Source: Gammaproteobacteria bacterium
GTDB taxonomy: Bacteria; Pseudomonadota; Gammaproteobacteria; Arenicellales; UBA868
Direction of reading: 5' to 3'
DNA length: 64,000 nt
NCBI GenBank assembly: GCA_022451485.1
Contig: JAKUQS010000007.1
Coordinates: forward strand, 62,001-126,000
Position numbers and translations under genes: made by a program. The notes under the pieces were generated by a model. That model did no database searches, was not told where the DNA came from, and worked only from the letters and a program-made list of their open reading frames with translations. Positions 21,331 through 29,981 of this stretch are shown here, in pieces; the stretch's first letter is position 1; each line of letters starts with the position of its first letter.

Positions 21331-22137
21331 CTGAATCGACCCCGTAAGCGTTTTGGGCAACATTTTCTCATCGACAAAGGGGTTGCTCGCCAGATTGTCG
21401 AAGCGGCAGCCATCTCGCCACAGGACACCGTGGTCGAGATTGGTCCGGGGCGCGGTGCGTTGACTACTCATCTCGTGTCGAGCACGCCACACCTTCACCT
21501 GGTGGAAATCGATCGTGATCTTGCGGCCGCACTGAAAGAAAAACACGGCGCGAGTGCCCAGGTGCATGCCGCTGATGTGCTCCGTTTCGATTTCAAGCAG
21601 GTGCTTGGCGCGAATACCCAACCGCTCGTTTTGATCGGCAACTTGCCTTACAACATCTCGACTCCCCTGCTCATTACCATCCTGGGGCAGCTGCAGTTTG
21701 TGGGTCGAATGGTTTTCATGCTCCAACGGGAGGTCGCCGTGCGACTCGCCGCAGCACCGGGCACACGAAGTTATGGCCGTTTGTCCGTGATGGTAAACCG
21801 GCATTGCGCTATTGAGCGGTTGTTTGATGTTGCTCCAGCGGCTTTTGTGCCCCCACCCCAGGTGTTTTCAACCGTGGTGCGTGTGGTGCCGCGGCGGCAA
21901 CCCCTTGGGGGCCCGGTCAATGAGGTGAGTTTTGCTCGCTTGGTCCGCGATGCTTTTTCAATGCGGCGCAAGACACTAAGAAATGCGCTAAAGCATTACT
22001 GCCCCGATGCTGCGTTAAAACAATGCGGTATTGATCCTGGTTGGCGGCCGGAACAGCTGTCGGTCGAGACTTTTGTTAACCTCACGAATGCTTTGGGGAT
22101 AGATAGCAAGGACCGGGAGCCGCAGCTGGATTGTTAA
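21331..22137 (+). CDS. rsmA: 16S rRNA (adenine1518/1519-N6) dimethyltransferase
   Basis: The product is 268 residues (E. coli KsgA 273). It dimethylates two adjacent adenines in the 3' hairpin of 16S rRNA. The motifs are RKRFGQHFLID at the start, SAM motif I VVEIGPGRGALT, the catalytic NLPYNIST motif, and the C-terminal VPPPQVFSTVVR and FSMRRKTLRNALKHYC. No ATG or GTG lies where the family starts. CTG 21331 gives an N-terminus of normal length and has GGAG at 21320-21323 with a 7-base gap, so CTG initiation is proposed; the frame stays open upstream to a TTG at 21148. It overlaps the convergent acyltransferase gene by 4 bp. It is separated from apaG-apaH. Confidence 0.92.
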   Translation: MNRPRKRFGQHFLIDKGVARQIVEAAAISPQDTVVEIGPGRGALTTHLVSSTPHLHLVEIDRDLAAALKEKHGASAQVHAADVLRFDFKQVLGANTQPLVLIGNLPYNISTPLLITILGQLQFVGRMVFMLQREVAVRLAAAPGTRSYGRLSVMVNRHCAIERLFDVAPAAFVPPPQVFSTVVRVVPRRQPLGGPVNEVSFARLVRDAFSMRRKTLRNALKHYCPDAALKQCGIDPGWRPEQLSVETFVNLTNALGIDSKDREPQLDC

Positions 22138-22856
22138 GGCTGTTCAAGGAGGCGAACGGCTTCTGTTTCTATCCATTGCATAGCGTGATCGTTGATGGTG
22201 CGCGCCTTCTTACCTTCAGTCATGATCGGTGGACCTATCGATACTCGAATGGTACCTGGGCGTTTGATAAAGCCGCGCCGTGGCCAGAAGAGCCCCGCGT
22301 TATGGGCCACTGGAATAACGGGCACACCTGCTTTAGCCGCCAGCATCGCGCCGCCTGGAAAATAAACGCCGGATTCCCCGGGCGCCATGCGAGTTCCCTC
22401 AGGAAAGATCACGACGTAGCGGCCTTCGGCCAGGCGGTTAATCCCTTGGCCAAGGAGATCGCCGAGGGCACGGTGACGCGCGGCGCGGTTAATAGCAATC
22501 GGGTGGGTAGCCGCCAGGCCCCAGCCAAAAAATGGGATCCACAATGCCTCTTTCTTAAGCGCCCAAGTCTGGGCGGGGAAGATGGTTTGGAATGCGATGG
22601 TTTCCCAAGCCGATTGATGTTTCGACAAGATGACACTGGCAACGCTAGGCAATTGCTCAAGGCCAACGACTTCGTGTCGGAGGTTGCAGGTGAAGGCAAG
22701 CCAGCCCGTAATGAAGTGGGCCCACAGTCCGATCACGCGCATTCGCATGATCGGTGGTAGCGGCCGCGCTAGGAGCGCAATGGGGCAGAAGGCAATGGCC
22801 GACAGCGCCATGCCTGTAAAGAAGATCGCTGAGCGTATCCAAAGCGTCATTGTCAT
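22134..22856 (-). CDS. 1-acyl-sn-glycerol-3-phosphate acyltransferase (PlsC family)
   Basis: The product is 240 residues. An N-terminal hydrophobic segment precedes the acyltransferase motifs: HxxxxE block SKHQSAWETIAFQ near residue 75, the substrate-binding FPEGTR near 145 and a later VIPVAHNAG. It converts lysophosphatidic acid to phosphatidic acid at the inner membrane. The catalytic box has Glu where many members have Asp, which is normal for this subgroup. ATG 22856 is chosen because homology begins there; ATG 22850 is equally possible. It follows gmhB by 31 bp. Confidence 0.9.
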   Translation of the reverse strand: MTMTLWIRSAIFFTGMALSAIAFCPIALLARPLPPIMRMRVIGLWAHFITGWLAFTCNLRHEVVGLEQLPSVASVILSKHQSAWETIAFQTIFPAQTWALKKEALWIPFFGWGLAATHPIAINRAARHRALGDLLGQGINRLAEGRYVVIFPEGTRMAPGESGVYFPGGAMLAAKAGVPVIPVAHNAGLFWPRRGFIKRPGTIRVSIGPPIMTEGKKARTINDHAMQWIETEAVRLLEQP

Positions 22857-22887
22857 GTGGCCCAAAGCGGTGGAATTTAGGCGCGAG

Positions 22888-23472
22888 TTAGTCGGCGGCG
22901 ATAATGGGTGTGTTGGCAAGGGCGGCCATGCGTTGTTCGTACACGCCAGCCAACAGGTCGTCGACAAAGGCTGCCAAATGGGTATAGGACAAGCCCCCCT
23001 CGTGAAACGCTTTCTGTTGGCCCGTTGGGCGGGTGCGTTGGATGAGTATGGGTAGGGCGCTAACGGCGTTCGCAGCGGCAAGATCGCTTGCTTTGTCGCC
23101 GACAAAGGGGACGCCGGCCAGTGAGACACCTAGGCGGCTAGCGGCTTCTAGTAATAGACCGGGCTGCGGCTTTCGGCACGAGCACAAGTCTTCAGGCTGG
23201 TGGGGACAGAAAAAAACCGCGTCAATCTGACCTCCTTTTTCATTAACCATGGTAATCATCTTCTGGTGAATGCGATGCAACATGGTGAGGTCAAACAAGT
23301 TGCGCGAGATCCCAGACTGGTTAGTGGCCACAATGACCCGATAATGATTTCGGTGTAGCCTGGAAATGGCTTCCAAACTGTCCGGGTAGGGTTGCCATTC
23401 GTCCGGGGATTTGACGTAGTCGGGTGAGTCGCGATTAATCACGCCGTCCCGGTCAAGGATCACTAGTTTCAA
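22888..23472 (-). CDS. gmhB: D-glycero-beta-D-manno-heptose 1,7-bisphosphate 7-phosphatase
   Basis: The product is 194 residues (E. coli 191). It is a HAD phosphatase of LPS heptose synthesis. The nucleophile motif is LDRDGVIN near residue 6, motif II is ATNQSG near 49, the zinc-binding CPHQPEDLCSCRKPQPG loop is near 90, and GDKASDL is the acidic motif near 125. The start overlaps the upstream MazG-like gene by 4 bp, indicating translational coupling. Confidence 0.94.
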   Translation of the reverse strand: MKLVILDRDGVINRDSPDYVKSPDEWQPYPDSLEAISRLHRNHYRVIVATNQSGISRNLFDLTMLHRIHQKMITMVNEKGGQIDAVFFCPHQPEDLCSCRKPQPGLLLEAASRLGVSLAGVPFVGDKASDLAAANAVSALPILIQRTRPTGQQKAFHEGGLSYTHLAAFVDDLLAGVYEQRMAALANTPIIAAD

Positions 23473-23822
23473 GTTGATTCGCCGCCCTCGAATCTAGAGA
23501 CTCGCCGGCGCCCGTGTATGGTTCGGCTGTGGCGTTGGTCCAGTTCTTTCATCTTGTTCCAAAAAGACTGATTAAGGTCAAACTCAGCTGAGACGGCTGT
23601 GCCGATTAGCAAAATAAGGAGATCGGCACATTCCTCGCTCAGCGCACTCAGTGGTCGGCCCTTGGTCACACAGGCTGAAATCTCACCCAGCTCCTCTGCC
23701 ATCAGGGCAACCCGGTAAGCAAGCTCCTCGCCACCGTTGGAGTCCAGGTCGTGCTTGTCATGGAACGTCTGTACCGCCGCTAACATAGACCGGTAGCTGT
23801 CCTTGTGCTCAGGATTATTCAC
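23469..23822 (-). CDS. MazG-like nucleotide pyrophosphohydrolase family protein
   Basis: The product is about 117 residues. It has the all-alpha NTP pyrophosphatase metal motif: EELGE (residues about 43-47) and the second acidic pair in EECADLLILLIG. Such proteins hydrolyse nucleoside triphosphates to monophosphate and pyrophosphate; the substrate is not clear from sequence. The start is uncertain: GTG 23822 overlaps the glyS stop in GTGAATAA and suggests coupling, while ATG 23855 or ATG 23786 are alternatives. It lies between glyS and gmhB, overlapping both. Confidence 0.82.
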   Translation of the reverse strand: MNNPEHKDSYRSMLAAVQTFHDKHDLDSNGGEELAYRVALMAEELGEISACVTKGRPLSALSEECADLLILLIGTAVSAEFDLNQSFWNKMKELDQRHSRTIHGRRRVSRFEGGEST

Positions 23823-25908
23823 TGGGCTGGAGGTGAGAAAAATCGGCAATGGCAAGAAAGAGATCTGCCAGGTGTTTTAGTAGAGCGAGCCGATTTTGAC
23901 GCAGCGCGGAATCTTCTACCATGACGCGTACTTCTTCGAAAAAGCGGTCGGTTGGTGCTTTGAGTTTCGCCAAGTGCTTAAGTGCCTGAGCATAGTCCCC
24001 TTGTTGTAACAGTGGGCTAACAACAGAGGCGGTTTGCAGCAGGTGGTTTGCAAGAGCATCTTCCGCATCGAGCTCCAACAAGGAGGAGTCGATGCCGGCG
24101 GAGCCTTGTTCTCCAGCTTGCCGCAATATGTTGCTGATCCGTTTGTTTGCCGCGGCCAGACTTGCCGCTGCTGGATGTTGGCGGAAACGGGAAACCGCTT
24201 TAAGGCGTCGATTGAAATCGAGCGCGTGGGCAGTTCCTGTTGCGGCGACGGCCGCAAGTTCGTCGGCCCGATAACCCGCTGCTTCATAGAAGGCTCGGTA
24301 GCGCTCGGTGACAAAGGCGATGCTTTCGTCGCAGGCCTGTGTTGTGACCGGGCGCTTTTGGGCAATGTACGTTTTAGCGCTTTGGTGGAACAAGGATTTG
24401 AGATCCAAATCCATCCGTTTTTCAACCAACAGGCGGATAATGCCAAGCGCAGCGCGGCGTAGCGCATAAGGGTCTTTTTCTCCCGTTGGCGCTTCGTCGG
24501 TGGAAAAGATACCAATGATTGAGTCGATCTTATCTGCTAGTGCGACGATGCACCCAGTTCGGGTTGTTGGCAATCGTTCGCCGGCGTAGCGCGGTAGGTA
24601 ATGTTCCTTAATCGCGGTAGTTACCTCGTTTACTTCACCCTCTTGGGCTGCGTAATAGTGGCCCATGATGCCCTGTAGTTCCGGAAATTCGCCCACCATG
24701 GCAGAAACAAGATCTGTTTTAGCCAGTCGGGCAGCTCGTGCGGCGCGGTTCGGTGCGACATGGAGCATGTCGGCAATGGCGCTTGCCAGCGTCTCTAAGC
24801 GCAAGGATTTGTCGAAAAGACTGCCAAGGTCGCGGTGAAACAAAACGCCCTTTAAGTCGGCTAAGCGCTGTTCAAGCGTGTGCTGGCGGTCCGCTTCAAG
24901 GAAAAATCGCGCATCGTCTAGGCGTGCTTTCAGCACGCGTTCATTACCTTCGCGAACACGCCCGCTGCGAGTCACGGGAATGTTTGAAACCGTGATGAAA
25001 TGCGGTAGGAGATGGCCCGCCTCGTCCGTCACGTGAAAGTATTTTTGGTGATCTCGCATCGACGCGATCAACACTTCTGTAGGCATTTGAAGATAGGCGG
25101 TGTCGAAATTCCCCAGAAGCGCATGTGGTGACTCGACTAAAGCGGTGACGAGATCTAGTAACTCGGGTGAGAGAACGACGCGGCCGTTGACACGACGAGC
25201 GAGGCGAGTGGCTTGTTGTCTGATCAGGTTTCTGCGCTCATCAAAACTGACGATGACCGACTGTTGTTTTAGAGTTTCTACGTAATGATCTGCGCTGGTA
25301 ATAGAAAAAGATGTGTTGGACAAAAAGCGGTGACCCCAAGTGCGATTGCTGGACTGAATCCCAAACACTTCACATTTGATCGAGCGTTTGCCATGAATCA
25401 CTACGGTCCAGTGCACGGGGCGAACGAATTGCGCCGCTCCCCTGCCCCAACGCATGCGCTTTGGAATCGGTAGGTCTGCGGCTGCTTTTTTAATACAGTC
25501 GGGTATGAGGTCGATTGCAGCGAGCCCGGGTAGCGTACTTCGCCACACCAGATACTCACCGCCAGCTATCGTCTTCTTGGTGAGGGCGGGGATATCAACT
25601 CCGCAAGAGCGGGCAAAGCCCGTGGCCGCGGGGGTCGGTTGACCGGCGGCATCGAACGCTGCTTGTATCGACGGTCCCCGGCGCTGATGAATCTGGTCGG
25701 CCGCCCGGCGCGCAACGCCATCTAGATGAACGGCAAGCCGTCGGGGAGTGGCATACCAGCGTCGAAGGCCGGTGGGGGTCAAAAGCCCTACCTCCTCGAG
25801 TGCGCCGGCTAGGCGCTGCGCAAAAGCCTCACCGAGTAACGGCAAGGCCATTGGAGGTAGTTCTTCGGTTCCAAGTTCAACTAGAAGCGGGGCGCTGGCT
25901 GTGGGCAC
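23815..25908 (-). CDS. glyS: Glycyl-tRNA synthetase beta subunit
   Basis: The product is 697 residues (E. coli 689). It is the large subunit of the alpha2beta2 enzyme and carries tRNA recognition. It starts LLVELGTEELPPMALP and has RMRWG (KRMRWGRGAAQFVRP), the ALADKIDSIIGIF block and a C-terminal DALR-type anticodon domain with FFEEVRVMVED. It overlaps the following MazG-like gene by a few bases and starts 2 bp after glyQ ends. Confidence 0.97.
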   Translation of the reverse strand: MPTASAPLLVELGTEELPPMALPLLGEAFAQRLAGALEEVGLLTPTGLRRWYATPRRLAVHLDGVARRAADQIHQRRGPSIQAAFDAAGQPTPAATGFARSCGVDIPALTKKTIAGGEYLVWRSTLPGLAAIDLIPDCIKKAAADLPIPKRMRWGRGAAQFVRPVHWTVVIHGKRSIKCEVFGIQSSNRTWGHRFLSNTSFSITSADHYVETLKQQSVIVSFDERRNLIRQQATRLARRVNGRVVLSPELLDLVTALVESPHALLGNFDTAYLQMPTEVLIASMRDHQKYFHVTDEAGHLLPHFITVSNIPVTRSGRVREGNERVLKARLDDARFFLEADRQHTLEQRLADLKGVLFHRDLGSLFDKSLRLETLASAIADMLHVAPNRAARAARLAKTDLVSAMVGEFPELQGIMGHYYAAQEGEVNEVTTAIKEHYLPRYAGERLPTTRTGCIVALADKIDSIIGIFSTDEAPTGEKDPYALRRAALGIIRLLVEKRMDLDLKSLFHQSAKTYIAQKRPVTTQACDESIAFVTERYRAFYEAAGYRADELAAVAATGTAHALDFNRRLKAVSRFRQHPAAASLAAANKRISNILRQAGEQGSAGIDSSLLELDAEDALANHLLQTASVVSPLLQQGDYAQALKHLAKLKAPTDRFFEEVRVMVEDSALRQNRLALLKHLADLFLAIADFSHLQPSE

Positions 25909-25910
25909 GG

Positions 25911-26840
25911 TTAAGCCTCTGCTCCAGTGCGGGGAAAGCCGAGTTGTTCGCGGCTGGCCAGATAACTCTGTGCCACGCCCCGTGCTAATGCCCTGACTCG
26001 GCCGATATATCGCGCCCGTTCGGTGACGCCAATCGCACGTCGGGCATCGAGCAGATTGAAGCTGTGGGAGGCTTGCAGGACCTGTTCATAGGCGGGTAAC
26101 GGCAATTCACTGTCAAGCAACGTGCGGCACGCGGATTCGCAAGCATCGAAGCGCGAAAACAAAGTGTTAACGTCTGCCTGTTGGAAGTTGTAGGCCGACT
26201 GTTCCACCTCATTTTGATGATAGAGGTCACCGTAGCTGAAGTGGGCATTCCAGCGAAGATCAAAGACGTTGTTAACACCTTGGAGAAAGAGGGCAAGGCG
26301 CTCTAAACCATAAGTGATCTCGCCGGTTACAGGCCGGCAGTCAAGTCCACCGACCTGTTGAAAGTAAGTAAATTGAGAAACCTCCATCCCATTTAGCCAG
26401 ACTTCCCAGCCGAGTCCCCAGGCGCCGAGCGTAGGGGATTCCCAGTCGTCCTCCACAAAGCGTACGTCATCGCTAAGAAAATCGATGCCAAGCGCAGCCA
26501 GCGAGCCCAGGTACAGATCCTGAAAATCAAGCGGAGAGGGCTTAATCATCACCTGATACTGGAAATAGTGTTGTAGGCGGTTGGGATTTTCCCCATAACG
26601 ACCGTCGGTTGGGCGTCTTGATGGTTGTACATAGGCAGCGCTCAAGGGTTCGGGGCCGATAGCGGCCAGGAAAGTCGCTGGATGGAAGGTGCCAGCGCCC
26701 ATCTCCATATCATAGGGTTGCATGACCACGCAGCCCTGGTCGGCCCAGTACCGCTGGAGTTGCAGGATAAGGTCCTGAAAGTGCAACTGTGTCGCCTGTC
26801 GTCGAATTCGGAAAGTCAGCGAATTATAGCGGTTGGACAA
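25911..26840 (-). CDS. glyQ: Glycyl-tRNA synthetase alpha subunit
   Basis: The product is up to 309 residues (E. coli 303). It is the catalytic class II core, with [52 protein letters not shown] and [22 protein letters not shown]. The start is uncertain: TTG 26840 is the longest form but lies within 20 bp of a possible minus-strand TATAAT (complement of 26823-26828). If that is the real -10 box, TTG 26786 ([14 protein letters not shown]) would be the start, leaving two residues before the conserved Phe. Confidence 0.95.
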   Translation of the reverse strand: MSNRYNSLTFRIRRQATQLHFQDLILQLQRYWADQGCVVMQPYDMEMGAGTFHPATFLAAIGPEPLSAAYVQPSRRPTDGRYGENPNRLQHYFQYQVMIKPSPLDFQDLYLGSLAALGIDFLSDDVRFVEDDWESPTLGAWGLGWEVWLNGMEVSQFTYFQQVGGLDCRPVTGEITYGLERLALFLQGVNNVFDLRWNAHFSYGDLYHQNEVEQSAYNFQQADVNTLFSRFDACESACRTLLDSELPLPAYEQVLQASHSFNLLDARRAIGVTERARYIGRVRALARGVAQSYLASREQLGFPRTGAEA

Positions 26841-26986
26841 ATGATACCGCTGACGGTAAGGAGACCTGCAAAGCCTTGCTTGGCCGCGTTAAATCAAACC
26901 GGGTCTGCGGCCAGGTTGATAAAACAGAAAGTCTGGCCGAAGTATTGGCTAGGCAACACCATCAAGGTGCCGTAGCATTCACACGC

Positions 26987-28039
26987 ATGCCCACTCGTCA
27001 GACGCAGCCAAAGGCCATCGCCCTGATTTCCGGAGGCCTTGATTCCTTGTTGGCCGCAAAGGTGGTGAAGGAGCAGGGTGTCCATGTTGAGGGCATCAAC
27101 TACTTCACGGGCTTTTGTGTTGAAGGCCATACCCATGCGATTCGTAACCGAGATCGTACACGGCATAAGCGTAACAACGCCTTGTGGTCAGCGGAGCAAC
27201 TGGGCATTCAATTACACATTGTCGACGTTATTGATGCGTACAAGGATGTGGTGATCAATCCAAAACATGGCTACGGCGCTAACCTGAACCCCTGCCTTGA
27301 CTGCAAATCATTCATGGTGACTCGAGCACGGGAATGGATCGAAGATAATGGTTTTGACTTTATTGTCACTGGTGAGGTGATTGGACAACGCCCCATGTCC
27401 CAGCGGCGGGGGACTTTGCCTGTGATCGCTAACGAGTCAGGTGCTGAGGATCGACTGCTGCGCCCCCTGTGTGCCCAGTTATTGGCCCCCACTTTGCCCG
27501 AGCGGATGGGCTGGGTTGACCGCGAGCAGATGTACGCTTTCAACGGCCGTAGCCGTAAGCCTCAGATGGCACTGGCCGAACAGTTTGGCATCAAGGAATA
27601 TGCTCAGCCAGCGGGGGGCTGTTGCTTTCTGACGGATGCTACTTACGCGACCAAACTGCGTGATCTGTGGGCATCGCGGGGCGAGAAGCGTTACGAACTA
27701 GATGACATCATGTTACTGAAAGTGGGTCGGCATCTGCGACCACGCCCGCACTTGAAAGTGATCGTCGCCCGAGATGCCGGGGAAACCCAGTATCTGCGCG
27801 GCTACCGAAAGGCATATGCGCATCTACTGATGACCAGCCACAATGGTCCCATGACCCTGCTTGAGGGAGAGCTACATGACGGGGATGCTGAATTGGCAGC
27901 GCGTATTGCGGCTCGCTTTGGTCAAGGGCGGGCGGCGAGCGACGTGCGGTTTGACTTTGTCACCGCTGCGGGGGTTGCACGATCATTGGCTGTGGCGCCT
28001 TTTAAGCCAGGGGACATCGCGCCCGAGTGGTATGTGTGA
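26987..28039 (+). CDS. MnmA/ThiI-like PP-loop ATPase, putative tRNA thiolation enzyme
   Basis: The product is 350 residues. The PP-loop SGGLDSLLAAKVV near residue 17 binds and adenylates substrate, as in tRNA thiolases. CxxC NPCLDCKSFM near 105 and GGCCF near 205 resemble the catalytic cysteines of MnmA. A C-terminal domain (ELDDIMLLKVGRHLRPRPHLKVIVARD, HNGPMTLLEGE) resembles the NFACT-R/DUF814 fold. Proteins of this type are often annotated as tRNA 2-thiouridylases, but the modified nucleotide is unproven. ATG 26987 is used; the frame is open further upstream into the glyQ promoter area. Overlap with tusA by 4 bp supports a sulfur-transfer role. Confidence 0.8.
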   Translation: MPTRQTQPKAIALISGGLDSLLAAKVVKEQGVHVEGINYFTGFCVEGHTHAIRNRDRTRHKRNNALWSAEQLGIQLHIVDVIDAYKDVVINPKHGYGANLNPCLDCKSFMVTRAREWIEDNGFDFIVTGEVIGQRPMSQRRGTLPVIANESGAEDRLLRPLCAQLLAPTLPERMGWVDREQMYAFNGRSRKPQMALAEQFGIKEYAQPAGGCCFLTDATYATKLRDLWASRGEKRYELDDIMLLKVGRHLRPRPHLKVIVARDAGETQYLRGYRKAYAHLLMTSHNGPMTLLEGELHDGDAELAARIAARFGQGRAASDVRFDFVTAAGVARSLAVAPFKPGDIAPEWYV

Positions 28040-28287
28040 GCGCTTATACCCTCGATGCAAAACACCTGTTGTGTCCGCTTCCGGTGATTCGTACTCAGGA
28101 TCGGGTCGCGACGCTGAATATTGGTGACGTGTTAACGGTGTACTGTACGGATCCAGGTGCATTGAGCGATATTCCGACCTGGTGTCGTCTGCACGGCCAC
28201 ACGATGCTATCGAGCAAAGAAGATGTCGACGGAGTGATCGAGTTAGTTCTTAAAGTCCGAGGCTCGATCCAGAACGCACAAAAATAG
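28036..28287 (+). CDS. TusA-family sulfur carrier protein
   Basis: The product is 83 residues, with the family CPxP motif (LLCPLPVIRTQ), Cys near residue 13 and a two-layer alpha/beta fold. TusA proteins carry persulfide sulfur from cysteine desulfurase to tRNA thiolases and other acceptors. GTG 28036 overlaps the stop of the PP-loop gene in GTGA, so translation is coupled. A GTG at 28027 would add three residues. The last bases overlap the first NtrC site of the glnA control region. Confidence 0.9.
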   Translation: MSAYTLDAKHLLCPLPVIRTQDRVATLNIGDVLTVYCTDPGALSDIPTWCRLHGHTMLSSKEDVDGVIELVLKVRGSIQNAQK

Positions 28288-28290
28288 TGC
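28276..28290. promoter_or_regulatory. NtrC-binding site 1 upstream of glnA
   Basis: GCACAAAAATAGTGC has the symmetric GCAC-N7-GTGC arms of the NtrC (GlnG) enhancer consensus. It overlaps the tusA stop codon and lies about 117 bp upstream of the predicted sigma54 transcription start. Its centre is 30 bp, near three helical turns, from site 2. Confidence 0.75.
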
Positions 28291-28305
28291 ATTATAAGTA
28301 GTTTC

Positions 28306-28320
28306 GCCCTATTATAGTGC
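28306..28320. promoter_or_regulatory. NtrC-binding site 2 upstream of glnA
   Basis: GCCCTATTATAGTGC matches GCAC-N7-GTGC with one base changed in the left arm. With site 1 it forms the paired, same-face enhancer arrangement known from enterobacterial glnA. Confidence 0.68.
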
Positions 28321-28372
28321 GATTTCAGGATCAACAACGACCGTGAAAAGTCAGTTGTCAGCAGGAAAGCAT

Positions 28373-28389
28373 TTGGCACAGAATTTGCT
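28373..28389 (+). promoter_or_regulatory. Sigma54 (RpoN) promoter of glnA
   Basis: TTGGCACAGAATTTGCT carries the -24 element TGGCAC and the -12 element TTGC with the invariant GG and GC exactly 10 bp apart. With two upstream NtrC sites, this gives nitrogen-limitation-dependent transcription of glnA, starting near 28400 and leaving a leader of about 83 bases. Confidence 0.9.
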
Positions 28390-28482
28390 TGCATATTAAG
28401 TGCGAGCGTGCCGGCTTGAAGTAAGACGGGGCACGCACTGAATACCAAAACGCCAAGAGACCTAATTTAAGGGGAACACGTG

Positions 28483-29892
28483 ATGTCAGCTGCCAATGTA
28501 CTCAAGATGATAAAGGACCAGGACATTCAATTTGTCGACTTTCGATTTACCGATACCAAGGGCAAGGAGCAACATGTTTCAGTGCCGGCGGCGATGGCGG
28601 ACGAAGACATGTTTGATGAAGGGAAAATGTTTGATGGTTCCTCGATTGCGGGCTGGAAGGGCATTAACGAATCAGACATGATTCTAATGCCCGATGCGGA
28701 TTCGGCAGTCATCGATCCTTTTCTGCAGGACACGACGCTATTGCTCCGGTGCGACGTGATCGAACCCACCACCATGCAGGGTTACGATCGTGATCCCCGC
28801 ACGATTGCCAAGCGCGGCGAGGCTTATTTGAAATCGACGGGCGTTGGAGACGCAGCGTACTTTGGTCCGGAAGCGGAGTTCTTCATTTTCGATTCCGTCC
28901 GTTGGTCTAATGACATCAGCGGAGCCGCGTACGAAATTGAATCAAAAGAAGCGGCCTGGAGTTCCGATCGTGACTATGAGGAAGGCAATATTGGGCACCG
29001 CCCCGACGTGAAAGGAGGTTATTTTCCGGTTCCGCCGGTCGATGCGATGCAGGATGTGCGCTCCGCCATGTGTCTTGCCATGGCAGACATGGGGTTGCAG
29101 GTTGAGGTTCATCACCATGAAGTGGGCACCGCCGGTCAAGGCGAGATTGGCACACGGTTTGACACATTGGTCGCCAAAGCCGATCAGTTACAGGTTTACA
29201 AGTACTGTGTCCATAATGTGGCGCACGCTCACGGTTTGACAGCGACGTTCATGCCGAAGCCGCTGGTTGGCGATAACGGGAGTGGCATGCACGTCCATCA
29301 GTCGATTTTTAACGGCGACAATAATGTTTTTTCCGGCGAAGAGTACGGTGGGCTAAGCGAGGCCGCGCTTTACTATATCGGAGGAATTTTTAAGCATGCT
29401 CGGGCCCTGAATGCGTTTACGAATGGGACGACCAACAGTTACAAACGGTTGGTGCCTGGCTTTGAGGCGCCCGTGTTGCTGGCTTACTCGGCACGCAATC
29501 GGTCAGCCTCGTGCAGGATACCGTACGTGACTAACCCGAAGGCCCGCCGCGTCGAAATTCGCTTTCCGGATGCCTCCGGCAACCCATATCTGACGTTTAC
29601 AGCGATGATGATGGCAGGTCTTGATGGCATCCAGAACAAGATTCATCCCGGAGATCCCATGGAAAAGGATCTTTACGACCTGCCCCCGGAAGAAGAGAAA
29701 AATATTGCGACGGTCGCCCACTCGCTGGATCTGGCGCTGGATGCGCTCGATGCAGACCGCGATTTTCTAAAAGCTGGGGGCGTGATGGGGGATGACATGA
29801 TCGACGCCTATATTGCGCTGAAGACCGAAGAGGTCCAGCGGCTACGGTTGGCGACGCATCCGGTCGAGTTTGAGATGTACTACAGCGTTTAA
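28483..29892 (+). CDS. glnA: Glutamine synthetase type I
   Basis: The product is 469 residues, identical in length to E. coli. It makes glutamine from glutamate and ammonia with ATP and forms a dodecamer. The motifs are [17 protein letters not shown] near residue 50, the glutamate/metal block [22 protein letters not shown], and NRSASCRIP. The adenylylation site is present (DLYDLPPEE, Tyr near 398), so GlnE control is expected. ATG 28483 with AGGGGA upstream is preferred to the adjoining GTG at 28480. Confidence 0.98.
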   Translation: MSAANVLKMIKDQDIQFVDFRFTDTKGKEQHVSVPAAMADEDMFDEGKMFDGSSIAGWKGINESDMILMPDADSAVIDPFLQDTTLLLRCDVIEPTTMQGYDRDPRTIAKRGEAYLKSTGVGDAAYFGPEAEFFIFDSVRWSNDISGAAYEIESKEAAWSSDRDYEEGNIGHRPDVKGGYFPVPPVDAMQDVRSAMCLAMADMGLQVEVHHHEVGTAGQGEIGTRFDTLVAKADQLQVYKYCVHNVAHAHGLTATFMPKPLVGDNGSGMHVHQSIFNGDNNVFSGEEYGGLSEAALYYIGGIFKHARALNAFTNGTTNSYKRLVPGFEAPVLLAYSARNRSASCRIPYVTNPKARRVEIRFPDASGNPYLTFTAMMMAGLDGIQNKIHPGDPMEKDLYDLPPEEEKNIATVAHSLDLALDALDADRDFLKAGGVMGDDMIDAYIALKTEEVQRLRLATHPVEFEMYYSV

Positions 29893-29934
29893 TCGGCGCT
29901 GGTTAATACGGGTTTGCGCGGAATAGTGTCACCG

Positions 29935-29967
29935 GCCCCATATGCACCATAATAGTGCATATGGGGC
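29935..29967. promoter_or_regulatory. Perfect palindrome with NtrC-type core before ntrB
   Basis: Two 13-base arms, GCCCCATATGCAC and GTGCATATGGGGC, are perfectly complementary and flank CATAATA. The core GCACCATAATAGTGC (29944-29958) is a full GCAC-N7-GTGC NtrC site. In E. coli an NtrC site before glnL represses the internal promoter. No T-run follows, so it is not a simple terminator. In RNA the arms would form a stable hairpin ending 14 bases before the proposed ntrB ATG, which could also limit its translation (inference). Confidence 0.72.
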
Positions 29968-29981
29968 AGCCGACCAGACCA

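Noticed and set aside
22131-22760. A 209-residue plus-strand frame opposite the acyltransferase.
   Set aside because: It is antisense to a gene with clear PlsC motifs and has no domain of its own.
29935-29967. Reading the palindrome after glnA as a rho-independent terminator.
   Set aside because: There is no T-run after the stem, and the loop region is a full NtrC consensus, so a regulatory role fits better.
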